Assembly: GCA_913064775.1 (NCBI GenBank)
Contig: CAJYAD010000029.1
Span: 1 to 45,540 of the forward strand
Length of the DNA: 45,540 bases
Direction of reading: 5' to 3'
DNA from: an uncultured Albidovulum sp.
GTDB taxonomy: Bacteria > Pseudomonadota > Alphaproteobacteria > Rhodobacterales > Rhodobacteraceae
The notes beneath the pieces were generated by a model, which was given only the letters and a program-made list of their open reading frames with translations, was not told where the DNA came from and did no database searches. The position numbers and the translations under genes were made by a program. This document shows, piece after piece, positions 7,376-15,130 of the stretch (its first letter is position 1; the number at the start of each line of letters is the position of its first letter).

Positions 7376-8340
7376 CTGTCGACGGGCGTGCGGTAGATCA
7401 TCCGCCGCACCGAGCCGGTTTTCGAGCGCATCAACAGGGTTTCGGTCGTCACCCAGCCGGGCTCGCGCTTCAACCCGCGCACCAGGGAGCCGTCGGTGAC
7501 CCCGGTGGCCGCGAAGATCACGTCCTTGGTCACCAGCTCGTCGCGGGTATAGATGCGGTCGAGATCGGTGATCCCGGTGCGCGCCGCGCGGCCGCGCTCA
7601 TCATCGTTGCGAAACAGCAGCTTGCCGAAGATCTGCCCGCCCATGCATTTCAGCGCCGCCGCCGCCAGCACGCCCTCGGGCGCCCCGCCCGAGCCCATGT
7701 ACATGTCGATCCCCGTCACCGCCGCCTCGGCGCAATGGATCACGCCGGCCACGTCGCCATCGGTGATCAGCCGGATCGCGGCGCCGGTGGTGCGGACCTC
7801 GGCGATCATCTCCTGATGGCGGGGGCGTTCCAGGATGCAGACGGTGATGTCCTGCGGATCGCAGCCCTTGGCACGCGCCAGCGCCTTCACCCGTTCGGCC
7901 GGCGCCATTTCCAGCCCGACGGTGCCCGGGGCAAAGCCCGGCCCGATGGCAAGCTTTTCCATGTAGACATCGGGCGCGTGCAGCATCGAGCCCTGCGGCC
8001 CCATCGCGATCACCGTCAGCGCGTTGGGCATGTCCTTCGCGGTCAGCGTCGTGCCTTCCAGCGGGTCAAGCGCGATGTCCACCGCCGGGCCGTTGCCGGT
8101 GCCGACCTTCTCGCCGATGTACAGCATCGGGGCCTCGTCGCGCTCGCCCTCGCCGATCACCACGGTGCCGGCGATGTCGAGCTGGTTGAGCTGCTCGCGC
8201 ATCGCGTTGACGGCGGCCTGATCGGCGGCCTTTTCGTCGCCGCGCCCGACCAGCCGGGCCGAGGCCACGGCGGCGGCCTCGGACACCCGGGCGAGGCCAA
8301 GGGACAGCATGCGGTCGTTGAAGATGTCGGGATCGGCCAT
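7372..8340 (-). CDS. glpX: Class II fructose-1,6-bisphosphatase GlpX
   Basis: A 322-residue cytosolic enzyme of normal length. It hydrolyses fructose-1,6-bisphosphate (and in some bacteria sedoheptulose-1,7-bisphosphate) in gluconeogenesis or the Calvin cycle. Family motifs are present: IGEGERDEAPML (metal and phosphate site), the lithium-sensitive-phosphatase signature DPLEGTTL, ITDGDVAG and MGSGGAPEGVLAAAALKCMGG. The start at 8340 gives the usual N-terminus MADPDIFNDRMLSLGLARVS. It begins the minus-strand group glpX, cysteine hydrolase, alpha/beta hydrolase, recJ and is divergent from ppx across about 200 bp. Confidence 0.97.
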   Translation of the reverse strand: MADPDIFNDRMLSLGLARVSEAAAVASARLVGRGDEKAADQAAVNAMREQLNQLDIAGTVVIGEGERDEAPMLYIGEKVGTGNGPAVDIALDPLEGTTLTAKDMPNALTVIAMGPQGSMLHAPDVYMEKLAIGPGFAPGTVGLEMAPAERVKALARAKGCDPQDITVCILERPRHQEMIAEVRTTGAAIRLITDGDVAGVIHCAEAAVTGIDMYMGSGGAPEGVLAAAALKCMGGQIFGKLLFRNDDERGRAARTGITDLDRIYTRDELVTKDVIFAATGVTDGSLVRGLKREPGWVTTETLLMRSKTGSVRRMIYRTPVDR

Positions 8341-8539
8341 GGAATAGGTCCTTCGTCCGGAAATGGGTCGGTCCCGTCCTAGCCCGAGCCGGGGCAGGGG
8401 GCAACGCCGGTAACGCTAACGGAAACCGGCGACAGCCGCGTGACGGGGCGGCGAAGGCTGGCCGCCGCCCCCTGCCAGAGCTTGCACAGCGGTTCGGTCA
8501 GGGCTACCTTGAGCGCAACTTGAGTTGGAGGGCGACGCG

Positions 8540-9685
8540 ATGACGCCCGAGCGTCCCGAGGGGGAGGGCGCGTTCCCGGACTCGGATGAGCCGCATCTTG
8601 CGGTCGCAGGCCCCGAACCGGTCGAACGCCCCCGGCCTCTGCTATCGGATCCCGCGCTCTATGCTGCGCTGGATCTCGGCACGAACAGTTGCCGCATGCT
8701 GATCGCGCGTCCGCGCGGCAGCCAATTTCATGTCTTGGACAGTTTTTCCAAGACGGTGCAGCTTGGCATCGGGCTGGAGGCGTCGGGGCGGCTGTCCCGG
8801 GGCTCGATGGGGCGCACGGTGCAGGCGCTGCGAATCTGTCAGAAGAAGATCGAGAAGCACGGCGTCATCCGCATGCGGCTGGTCGCGACCGAGGCCTGCC
8901 GCCGGGCCCGCAACGCGCGCGATTTCATCCGCACCGTGCATCAGGAAACCGGGCTGAAGCTGGAAATCATCGCCCCCGAGGAAGAGGCCCGGCTGGCGGT
9001 GGTGTCCTGCGCCCCGCTGGTCAGTCGGCGGACCGAGGAATTGCTGGTCGTCGACATCGGCGGCGGCTCGACCGAGCTGGTCTGGCTGGACCTGTCCGAG
9101 GTGCCGCCGCACGAACATGCGCGTTCGATCATGCGGCTGCACGCGGGGTTCGCGCCGCAGGGGCAGGACGGGCCGGTGGCGCGGATGGTCGACTGGATCT
9201 CGGTGCCGCTGGGGGTGGCGACGCTGCGCGACCAGTTCATGGATGTCGAGGACGATTCGGCCCGCTTCGCGCTGATGAGCTGGTTCTTCGAGGAAAAGCT
9301 TGCCAATTTCAGCCCCTACAACGCCGAGGCCCCGCGTGAGGGGTTTCAGATCATCGGCACCTCGGGCACGGTGACGACGGTGGCGGCCTCGTTCCTGGGG
9401 CTCAAGCGCTATGATCGCAACAAGGTCGACGGGCTGCGGATGACCTCGAAGCAGATCGACAGCGTGATCCGCGATTATCTTAGCCTTGGCCCCGAAGGCC
9501 GGCGGCGCGACCCGCATATCGGGCGCGACCGTCATGCGCTGATCATGTCGGGGGCGGCGATCCTGCAGGCGCTGATGCGGGTCTGGCCGACCGACCGGAT
9601 GTCGGTCGCCGACCGGGGCCTGCGCGAGGGGCTGCTCTATGCCCAGATGTGCGCCGACGGGGTGCTGGAGGAAGGGCCCTACTAG
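8540..9685 (+). CDS. Ppx/GppA-family phosphatase (exopolyphosphatase or pppGpp phosphohydrolase)
   Basis: A 381-residue member of the ASKHA ATPase fold. The first phosphate loop is YAALDLGTNSCRMLIA (41-56) and the second is VVDIGGGSTELVWL; IGTSGTVTT follows as the usual third motif. The family removes terminal phosphate from polyphosphate or converts pppGpp to ppGpp; sequence alone does not separate the two. The frame can begin at a TTG (8525), but the ATG at 8540 has GGAGGG (8527-8532) seven bases upstream, so I chose it. The first ~38 residues are an acidic, Pro-rich extension. A strong GC hairpin follows the stop codon. Confidence 0.92.
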   Translation: MTPERPEGEGAFPDSDEPHLAVAGPEPVERPRPLLSDPALYAALDLGTNSCRMLIARPRGSQFHVLDSFSKTVQLGIGLEASGRLSRGSMGRTVQALRICQKKIEKHGVIRMRLVATEACRRARNARDFIRTVHQETGLKLEIIAPEEEARLAVVSCAPLVSRRTEELLVVDIGGGSTELVWLDLSEVPPHEHARSIMRLHAGFAPQGQDGPVARMVDWISVPLGVATLRDQFMDVEDDSARFALMSWFFEEKLANFSPYNAEAPREGFQIIGTSGTVTTVAASFLGLKRYDRNKVDGLRMTSKQIDSVIRDYLSLGPEGRRRDPHIGRDRHALIMSGAAILQALMRVWPTDRMSVADRGLREGLLYAQMCADGVLEEGPY

Positions 9686-9702
9686 GCCCGCCGCGCGGCG
9701 CC

Positions 9703-9742
9703 GCGAACGCAAGACGCCGCCCCGGGGGGCGGCGTTCGCATT
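9703..9742 (+). terminator. Terminator downstream of ppx/gppA
   Basis: ACGCCGCCCC and GGGGCGGCGT form a GC-rich stem starting about 28 bp after the ppx stop. An alternative outer pairing GCGAACGC/GCGTTCGC is also possible. A short T-run (GCATTTC) follows. Position and structure fit an intrinsic terminator. Confidence 0.65.
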
Positions 9743-9767
9743 TCGGGCCCGGTCGCGGATCAGTCTT

Positions 9768-9785
9768 GGGCCCAGACCTGGGCCC
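9768..9785. terminator. Short palindrome between convergent ppx and ialB-like genes
   Basis: GGGCCCAG (9768-9775) and CTGGGCCC (9778-9785) form a perfect 8-bp inverted repeat 17 bp beyond the stop codon of the IalB-like gene. It sits within a small direct repeat (CAGTCTTGGGCCCAG and CCTGGGCCCAGTCTTGG). It may serve as that gene's terminator. The two-base loop means the real hairpin would open slightly. Confidence 0.4.
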
Positions 9786-9801
9786 AGTCTTGGTCGCGGA
9801 A

Positions 9802-10533
9802 TTACTTCTTCACCGGCGCCTTGGTCAGGTTGATGCCATTGGCGGTGTTGTTCTTCTGCACTTCCTCATAGGCCGCGGTGAAGCCCTTGAGCGAGATCGG
9901 CAGCGTGATCGGCGCGTTCGGCGCGCTGGCGGCGACGATGGTCATCGTGCCCTTGGCGCCCTTCTTGTAGCCGTCCAGATCCTGCTGGGTCAGCCCGATT
10001 CGGGCGAAACAGCCGACCGGATTGCACAGCATGAACCCGTAGCGCTTGGCGCCGCTGCCATCGATCGAGATGGTCACGTCCTGCGGCAGAAGCGTCTCTA
10101 GCGGGGTCACGATGGTCGCGCCGGCCACCGCCTGACCGCCCGGGGGCAGCGGCACCATGCTGAATTCCGACACCGGATTGCCCTTCTCGTCGGTCAGCAG
10201 TTGATACAGCTCACACGGGTCCTTGTTGTCCTTGGTGTGGAAGCAGCGCACCGTCCAGTCGCCCTGCTTGTCCTTCACATACATCTTGTTCTCGACGGTC
10301 TTGCCCATCGACAAGCCGCCAGCATCGGCCTTGGCCTCGGGCGTAGCGCCGGTCGCGGCCGGAGCCGCGGTTTTGTCGCTGCCAGCCGCGGGGGCGGTGC
10401 CGTTCTCGGCCTTGGCCGGCGGCGTCGCGGTCGCGGCGGGTGCGGCAGGGGTGGTGGTTGCGGTCTGGGCCATCGCGGTCTGCGCGAACGGCAGCACCAG
10501 CGCGAGGGTCAGGGCATGGGTGAGTTTTGACAT
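9802..10533 (-). CDS. Invasion-associated locus B (IalB) family periplasmic protein
   Basis: A 243-residue protein. A signal peptide covers residues 1 to about 23 (MSKLTHALTLALVLPFAQTA, cleavage near MAQ). A ~60-residue Ala/Pro/Thr-rich linker follows, then the IalB domain: GDWTVRCF, two Cys pairs (CFHTKDNKDPCE and CNPVGCFARIGL) and a C-terminal ISLKGFTAAYEEV. IalB proteins are periplasmic or outer-membrane-associated and of unknown biochemical role; the name comes from Bartonella erythrocyte invasion. The start at 10533 is chosen because the signal peptide begins there; the frame extends 52 codons further upstream without signal-like features. Confidence 0.9.
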   Translation of the reverse strand: MSKLTHALTLALVLPFAQTAMAQTATTTPAAPAATATPPAKAENGTAPAAGSDKTAAPAATGATPEAKADAGGLSMGKTVENKMYVKDKQGDWTVRCFHTKDNKDPCELYQLLTDEKGNPVSEFSMVPLPPGGQAVAGATIVTPLETLLPQDVTISIDGSGAKRYGFMLCNPVGCFARIGLTQQDLDGYKKGAKGTMTIVAASAPNAPITLPISLKGFTAAYEEVQKNNTANGINLTKAPVKK

Positions 10534-10691
10534 CTTGGCTCCCGTAAGGGTCGTTGGGTCGGCGGCGGGTGTACCATGCGGCATCGGCGATGTCAGGGCC
10601 GAATTCCGGGGCCGTGGGGCGCCGACGCGCGGTTTCTCGCCAAAGTGAGCGGCCCCGGAGGGTGCGCCGCGATCAGGGGGAGTGATCATTA

Positions 10692-10714
10692 GAAAAGGGC
10701 CCGCGAAGGGCCCT
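10692..10714 (-). terminator. Strong intrinsic terminator, minus strand
   Basis: On the minus strand AGGGCCC and GGGCCCT enclose the loop TTCGC, followed directly by TTTTCT. This is a textbook intrinsic terminator with a UUCG-type loop. No protein gene ends here on the minus strand: the next gene in that direction, ialB-like, begins 160 bp further on. The terminator therefore points to a short non-coding transcript starting upstream. Confidence 0.6.
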
Positions 10715-10770
10715 CTCCGATGTGTTTTTTACTCCCCGTCGGACTGGCCGACTTTATATTGAAGGCACGC
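10692..10770 (-). ncRNA. Candidate small RNA upstream of the IalB-like gene
   Basis: Between the IalB-like and HerA-like genes there is no protein gene, yet the minus strand carries a possible promoter (TTGACG at 10795-10790, TAGCGT at 10772-10767, 17-base spacer). A hairpin GTCGG/CCGAC (near 10738-10752), the single-stranded GGGGAGTAAAAAACACATCGG and a strong terminator then follow. Predicted size is about 70-80 nt. Upstream lies a second stem-loop (10839-10863). The -10 box is poor and the exact 5' end is a guess. Confidence 0.35.
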
Positions 10771-10838
10771 TATTGCCTTGATCGGCGCGCGTCAACAGTG
10801 AAATGTCGTGATCAACGCGGGTCTTTAAATGGAAAGGC

Positions 10839-10863
10839 GCCGCACCGTTGGAAACGGTGCGGC
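10839..10863. other. 11-bp stem-loop in the ialB-herA intergenic region
   Basis: GCCGCACCGTT and AACGGTGCGGC pair perfectly around a three-base loop. It lies about 110 bp before the HerA-like start codon. With no T-run on the plus strand it is more likely a 5'-leader structure or a protein-binding palindrome than an intrinsic terminator. Confidence 0.5.
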
Positions 10864-10975
10864 CAGTCTAACAGGGAGGAAGTCTTGACCGGTGCCGTGG
10901 CGTTCCGGTCGTAGTCAGACTTGCGGAAAAGGGTTAAGAAGTTGTGACGATAGAGGCGGTTTCCGGGGAAAAAAC

Positions 10976-12511
10976 ATGAGTGACGGGATATTCGTGGGCG
11001 GCGGCGGCGCGGGCTATGCAGAGGCCGAGCAGCTGCTTTTGAAGTTCGGCAACCGCCACGGGCTGATCGCGGGCGCCACCGGCACCGGCAAGTCGGTGAC
11101 GCTGCAGATCCTGGCCGAGGGGCTGTCGGATGCGGGCGTGCCGGTGTTTCTGGCCGATGTGAAGGGCGATCTGGCGGGGCTGGCGCTGTCTGGCTCGGAC
11201 AGCTTCAAGCTGCATGATGCCTTCATGAAACGCGCCGCCACCATCGGCTACAGCGATTACCATTACCGCGCCTTCCCGGTGACCTTCTGGGATCTTTACG
11301 GCCAGCAGGGCCACCCGATCCGCACCACGGTGTCGGAGATGGGCCCCTTGATGCTGTCGCGGATGCTGGACCTCAGCGAGGCGCAGGAAGGGGCGATGAA
11401 CATCGCCTTCCGGCTGTCGGACGAGGAACAGCTTCCGCTTTTGGATCTGAAGGATCTGCAGGCGCTTCTGGTGTTCATCGGCGAGAATGCCGACAAGATC
11501 GGCCTGCGCTACGGCAATGTCGAGAAATCCACCATCGGCGCGATCCAGCGCCGGCTGCTGGTGCTGGAAAATCAGGGCGGCACGCTGCTGTTCGGCGAAC
11601 CCGCGCTGGAGCTGGCGGATCTGATGCAGGTCGACCCGGACGGGCGCGGGCGCATCAACATCCTTGCCGCCGACAAGCTGATGGGGGCGCCGAAGCTTTA
11701 CGCCACCTTCCTGTTGTGGCTGCTGTCAGAGCTGTTTGAGGAACTGCCCGAGGTCGGCAACCCCGACAAGCCGAAGCTGGTGTTCTTTTTTGACGAGGCG
11801 CATCTGCTGTTCGACGACGCGCCCAAGGCGCTGGTCGACAAGGTGGAACAGGTGGCGCGGCTGATCCGCTCGAAGGGGGTGGGGGTTTATTTCATCAGCC
11901 AGAACCCGGCCGATGTGCCCGACGATATCCTCGGCCAGTTGGGCAACCGGGTGCAGCACGCGCTGCGCGCCTTCACCGCCAAGGACCGCAAGGAATTGCG
12001 CATGGCCGCGCAGAATTACCGCGACAACCCCCGCTTTTCCATCGAGGACGCGATCAAGGAGGTCGGCACCGGCGAGGCCGTGACCTCTTTTCTCGAGGAC
12101 AAGGGCATACCGAGCGTGGCCGAACGCACGCTGATCCGGCCGCCGGCCTCCCATCTGGGGGCGATCACCCCGGCCCAGCGCGCGGCGGTGATCGCGGCCT
12201 CGCCGCTGGTGGGGAAATATGAAACCGTGATTGACCGCGATAGCGCTTTCGAGCGGCTTCAGAAACGCGCCGAGGCGGCGGCGAAGGAGGCCGAGAAGGC
12301 CGCGGCCCCCGAAGAAGAGGCGGCGGATGAGGGTTTCACCTCGGCCCGGCGCTACGATCCGAAGGCCGCGACAAAGCCCCGGCGGGCGGCGGCGAGCCGC
12401 TCGGACAGCGTCACCACCGCCTTCGCCAAAAGCTTCGCGCGGCAGTTGGGCTCGCGCTCGGGCCGGGCGCTGGTGCGGGGCATTCTGGGGTCGCTGTTCA
12501 AGGCGCGCTAG
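10976..12511 (+). CDS. HerA-like ATPase (DUF853/helicase HerA-like)
   Basis: A 511-residue FtsK/HerA-type P-loop ATPase of the stand-alone bacterial DUF853 type. Walker A is GATGTGKS (33-40) and Walker B is LVFFFDEAHLLF. Conserved stretches such as GVYFISQNPADVPDDILGQLGNRVQHALRAFT carry the sensor and arginine-finger region. The C-terminus is an Ala/Glu/Lys-rich linker and a basic tail. Archaeal HerA works with NurA in DNA end resection; the role of this bacterial family is not established, and no nuclease partner gene is adjacent. The ATG at 10976 follows GGGGAA and begins the usual MSDGIFVGGG; a longer frame upstream is unlikely to be used. Confidence 0.93.
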   Translation: MSDGIFVGGGGAGYAEAEQLLLKFGNRHGLIAGATGTGKSVTLQILAEGLSDAGVPVFLADVKGDLAGLALSGSDSFKLHDAFMKRAATIGYSDYHYRAFPVTFWDLYGQQGHPIRTTVSEMGPLMLSRMLDLSEAQEGAMNIAFRLSDEEQLPLLDLKDLQALLVFIGENADKIGLRYGNVEKSTIGAIQRRLLVLENQGGTLLFGEPALELADLMQVDPDGRGRINILAADKLMGAPKLYATFLLWLLSELFEELPEVGNPDKPKLVFFFDEAHLLFDDAPKALVDKVEQVARLIRSKGVGVYFISQNPADVPDDILGQLGNRVQHALRAFTAKDRKELRMAAQNYRDNPRFSIEDAIKEVGTGEAVTSFLEDKGIPSVAERTLIRPPASHLGAITPAQRAAVIAASPLVGKYETVIDRDSAFERLQKRAEAAAKEAEKAAAPEEEAADEGFTSARRYDPKAATKPRRAAASRSDSVTTAFAKSFARQLGSRSGRALVRGILGSLFKAR

Positions 12512-12583
12512 GGGGGGGGGCGCGCTAAAGGGCCGACGCGCTGACCGGCGGCCCGCCGGGGCCGGGCGGGTCGGCCGTGCGCA

Positions 12584-13738
12584 TCAGCGGCGGGTGACTA
12601 GGACGAAGATGGCGATGGCGATCAGCGCCACGGCCACGGCGCCGGCGATCTTCCAGGCCGACCAGGGTCGTTCGCCCTGCACCCGCCCGGTCTGGCCGTT
12701 GACCACGAAGCGGTAGGTCTTGCCCTGATATTTGTAGGCCGCCATCCAGATCGGCAGCAGCAGATGCTTGAAGGTCTCGTTCGCGGTCTGGGTGTCGAGC
12801 GACTGGATCATCTGCTCGTCGCCGCCGATGTCGTAGCGGACATCGCCCTCGATCACCGGCTGCATCTTCTGGCGTGCGGTGGCGAAGCCGTCGTCCAGCC
12901 CGATGGTGTAGCCCTCGGCCCGGAAACCGGCCAGGTAATCGGGGCTGTAGGGCAGCAGCGCGCCCAGATCCCAGGGCTCGAGCGCCTCGACATAGCGCTG
13001 CGGTAGGCTGGCCGAGGCCATCACCAGCACATCGTCGAAGTTGCGCGCCACGGTGCCCGCTGTCGGATACCAGGCGATGCGGCGCACCTGCTGCTGTTGC
13101 TGCTGCATCTGGCCGTTGACGTTCACGGTGACAAGCTGGGTCTCGTAATAGGCTTCGCCGCGCTGGCCGGTGTACTCGGTGCGGGTATCGGCGTCGAAGG
13201 TCCAGTAGGGGACATAGATCCCGTTCAGCGCCCGGCCCTTGCGGGCGTAATCCTGCAATCCGCCGGGGGCGAACCAGAGGCTGCCGAGCCAGCGGTTCAT
13301 CGCCTCGCGCGCCTCTTTTTGCGACAGTTTGAACGGCACCACGGCCTGCGGCTTGATCTGCCGGGTGGCACCGGTGTCGGTGACGATCGGCGTGGCGCAG
13401 AACGGGCATTCGGAGGCATGGGTGGCGGGGTCGAATTCGAACGCGGCGCCGCAGGAGGGGCAGGTGACGGTGCGGCGTTCCTCCATCGCCGCGGCGGGCA
13501 GGGCGTTGGCAAGCGCCGCGTGCAGGTCATGCTCGGTCAGCGCGGCGCGTGCGGCGCGGTGCCGTGCGCGGGTCGAGGGCACCTCGGTCAGCGATTGCGG
13601 CGGCGGCGGCGGGGCGTCGGGCAGGGTGGCCGGCTCTTCATGGCCGCAATGGCCGCATTGGAGCATCCCCTCGCCCGGGGAGAAGCGCATCTCGGCCCCG
13701 CATTGGGGGCAGGGGTAATTGTGCTGGATTTCGCTCAT
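12584..13738 (-). CDS. Zinc-ribbon membrane-anchored protein (operon with SPFH/TelA/XpaC)
   Basis: A 384-residue protein with two zinc ribbons near the N-terminus: Cys10, 13, 28, 31 and Cys93, 96, 111, 114. They are joined by a Pro-rich and then helical linker. A domain with YVPYWTFDADTRTEYTGQRG, typical of large zinc-ribbon membrane proteins, follows, and one transmembrane helix lies near the C-terminus (about 362-381) with a short VTRR tail. Proteins like this are sometimes misnamed primosomal protein N'. The closest functional analogy is Bacillus YdjG, a membrane protein encoded beside an SPFH protein and PspA. It is the last gene of the five-gene minus-strand group, 138 bp after the SPFH gene, with a repeat element in that gap. 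Confidence 0.85.
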   Translation of the reverse strand: MSEIQHNYPCPQCGAEMRFSPGEGMLQCGHCGHEEPATLPDAPPPPPQSLTEVPSTRARHRAARAALTEHDLHAALANALPAAAMEERRTVTCPSCGAAFEFDPATHASECPFCATPIVTDTGATRQIKPQAVVPFKLSQKEAREAMNRWLGSLWFAPGGLQDYARKGRALNGIYVPYWTFDADTRTEYTGQRGEAYYETQLVTVNVNGQMQQQQQQVRRIAWYPTAGTVARNFDDVLVMASASLPQRYVEALEPWDLGALLPYSPDYLAGFRAEGYTIGLDDGFATARQKMQPVIEGDVRYDIGGDEQMIQSLDTQTANETFKHLLLPIWMAAYKYQGKTYRFVVNGQTGRVQGERPWSAWKIAGAVAVALIAIAIFVLVTRR

Positions 13739-13799
13739 GCAGGGGCCATCGGGGTTGCGCGTGGATCAGGCGGTGCGCCTGCGGCGCGAGGCTATGCGT

Positions 13800-13862
13800 A
13801 GAATGGGGGGCTGTCTGCCCCCCAAAGCCCCCCGAGAATATTTTCACCAAAGTGAAAGGGCT
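13800..13862. repeat. Intergenic repeat, single copy (family copy b)
   Basis: GGGGGGC/GCCCCCC hairpin followed by CCCCCCGAGAATATTTTCACC and AAAGTGAAAGGG. This is the same layout (GC-rich hairpin, GGA-TATTT core, then CCAA-like and GAAAG) as the other five loci. It lies between the SPFH and zinc-ribbon genes inside an operon and may partly end or stabilise the transcript there. Confidence 0.65.
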
Positions 13863-13876
13863 AAGGGGGGGCTGGA

Positions 13877-15016
13877 TCACGCCGTTGGGGGCGGCGGCGG
13901 TGGCGGCGGGGAGATGGTGAAAAGCTGGGCGAGTTCGGGAATCGCGCCGGCCTTCTGCCAGCCGTCCTGGCCCGGGGTCCAGACCAGCGTATCGCGGGTC
14001 AGGCCACCCTCTTGCACCATGCGGCCGAGGTGGCCGCGGCCGTAGGGGCCGTGGGTCGCGCCGTTTTCGGCGAGATGCCAGACCTTTTCCATCGGCGGCG
14101 GAGGCGGGGGTGGCGGTGCGGCGGCGGGCTGCTGGGGTTGGGCCGATTGCGGCACGGCGCCCCAGGGGCCAGCATGGGCCATCTGTGCGGCCATGCCCAT
14201 TCCCATGCCCGCCCCCAGACCTGCGGCCATCGATGAGCCGGGGGTGGCAGCCGCCGTGGTCATCGCCTCGGCCGCCGAATATTGGGTGTATTTGTTCAGA
14301 TCGCCGACGATCCCGATCGAGCTGCGCTTGTCGAGCGCGGCCTCGACCTGTTCGGGAAGCGAGATGTTCTCGATGTAGAATTCCGGCAGTTCCAGCCCGT
14401 AGGCCGCGATCGTCGGGGCGATGGCGTTGGTCACCAGCTTGCCCATGTCGGCGGTGTTCGCCGCCATGTCCAGCACCGAGACATTCGACGAGGCCACCAC
14501 CCGGCTGAATTCCTGCACGATGATGTTGCGGATCTGGAAGCTGATCTCATCCGAGGTGAATTCGCCGTCTGTGCCGACGATCTCGGTCATGAACTTGGCC
14601 GGATCCTTGACCCGCATCGAATAGGTGCCATAGGCGCGCAGCCGGACCGGGCCGAATTCCGGATCGCGGCAGATGATCGGGTTCTTGGTGCCCCATTTCA
14701 GATTGTTGAAACGGGTGGTCGAGAGGAAATAGACCTCGGCCTTGAATGGCGACTGGAAGCCGTGATCCCAATGCTGGAGCGTGGTCAGCACCGGCATGTT
14801 GTTGGTTTCCAGCATGTAGAGGCCAGGGGTGAAGACATCGGCTAGCTGGCCTTCGTTGATGAACACCGCCGACTGGCCTTCGCGTACCGTCAGCTTGGCG
14901 CCGTATTTGATCGCATGGCCCTCGCGCTCGAAGCGCCAGACCATGGTGTCGCGGGTGCTGTCGCTCCAGGAAATGACATCGATGAATTCGCCTTTGAGAA
15001 AGTCGAAGATGGCCAT
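13877..15016 (-). CDS. SPFH-domain protein with C-terminal GYF_2 domain (YdjI-like)
   Basis: A 379-residue protein. Residues 1 to about 300 form an SPFH/band-7-type domain of the virion-core-protein group (MAIFDFLKGEFIDVISW is a typical start), which assembles at membranes without a signal peptide. A Gly/Met/Ala-rich region and a run of Pro and Gln follow. The C-terminal ~55 residues (KVWHLAENGATHGPYG to PELAQLF) form a GYF_2 (DUF4339) domain, which binds proline-rich peptides. The end is again poly-Pro. In Bacillus the relative YdjI recruits PspA to the membrane. The start at 15016 is preceded by GAGGAGACAGAGACC; a longer frame upstream lacks the conserved N-terminus. Confidence 0.9.
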   Translation of the reverse strand: MAIFDFLKGEFIDVISWSDSTRDTMVWRFEREGHAIKYGAKLTVREGQSAVFINEGQLADVFTPGLYMLETNNMPVLTTLQHWDHGFQSPFKAEVYFLSTTRFNNLKWGTKNPIICRDPEFGPVRLRAYGTYSMRVKDPAKFMTEIVGTDGEFTSDEISFQIRNIIVQEFSRVVASSNVSVLDMAANTADMGKLVTNAIAPTIAAYGLELPEFYIENISLPEQVEAALDKRSSIGIVGDLNKYTQYSAAEAMTTAAATPGSSMAAGLGAGMGMGMAAQMAHAGPWGAVPQSAQPQQPAAAPPPPPPPPMEKVWHLAENGATHGPYGRGHLGRMVQEGGLTRDTLVWTPGQDGWQKAGAIPELAQLFTISPPPPPPPPTA

Positions 15017-15130
15017 GGTCTCTGTCTCCTCGGGGGTCAGCTCGGGCGGCGGCCAGTCTGGCCCGCCGCCCGGTCCGTTGCAATCGGTTCTGCGCGGGCG
15101 GTTCCGCGCTGGCAATTCCGGGCGGGCAGC

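Noticed and set aside
10892-10975. An earlier start for the HerA-like gene, adding 28 residues
   Set aside because: The extra residues are not conserved-looking, no ribosome-binding site precedes them, and GGGGAA precedes the ATG at 10976, which starts the typical N-terminus.
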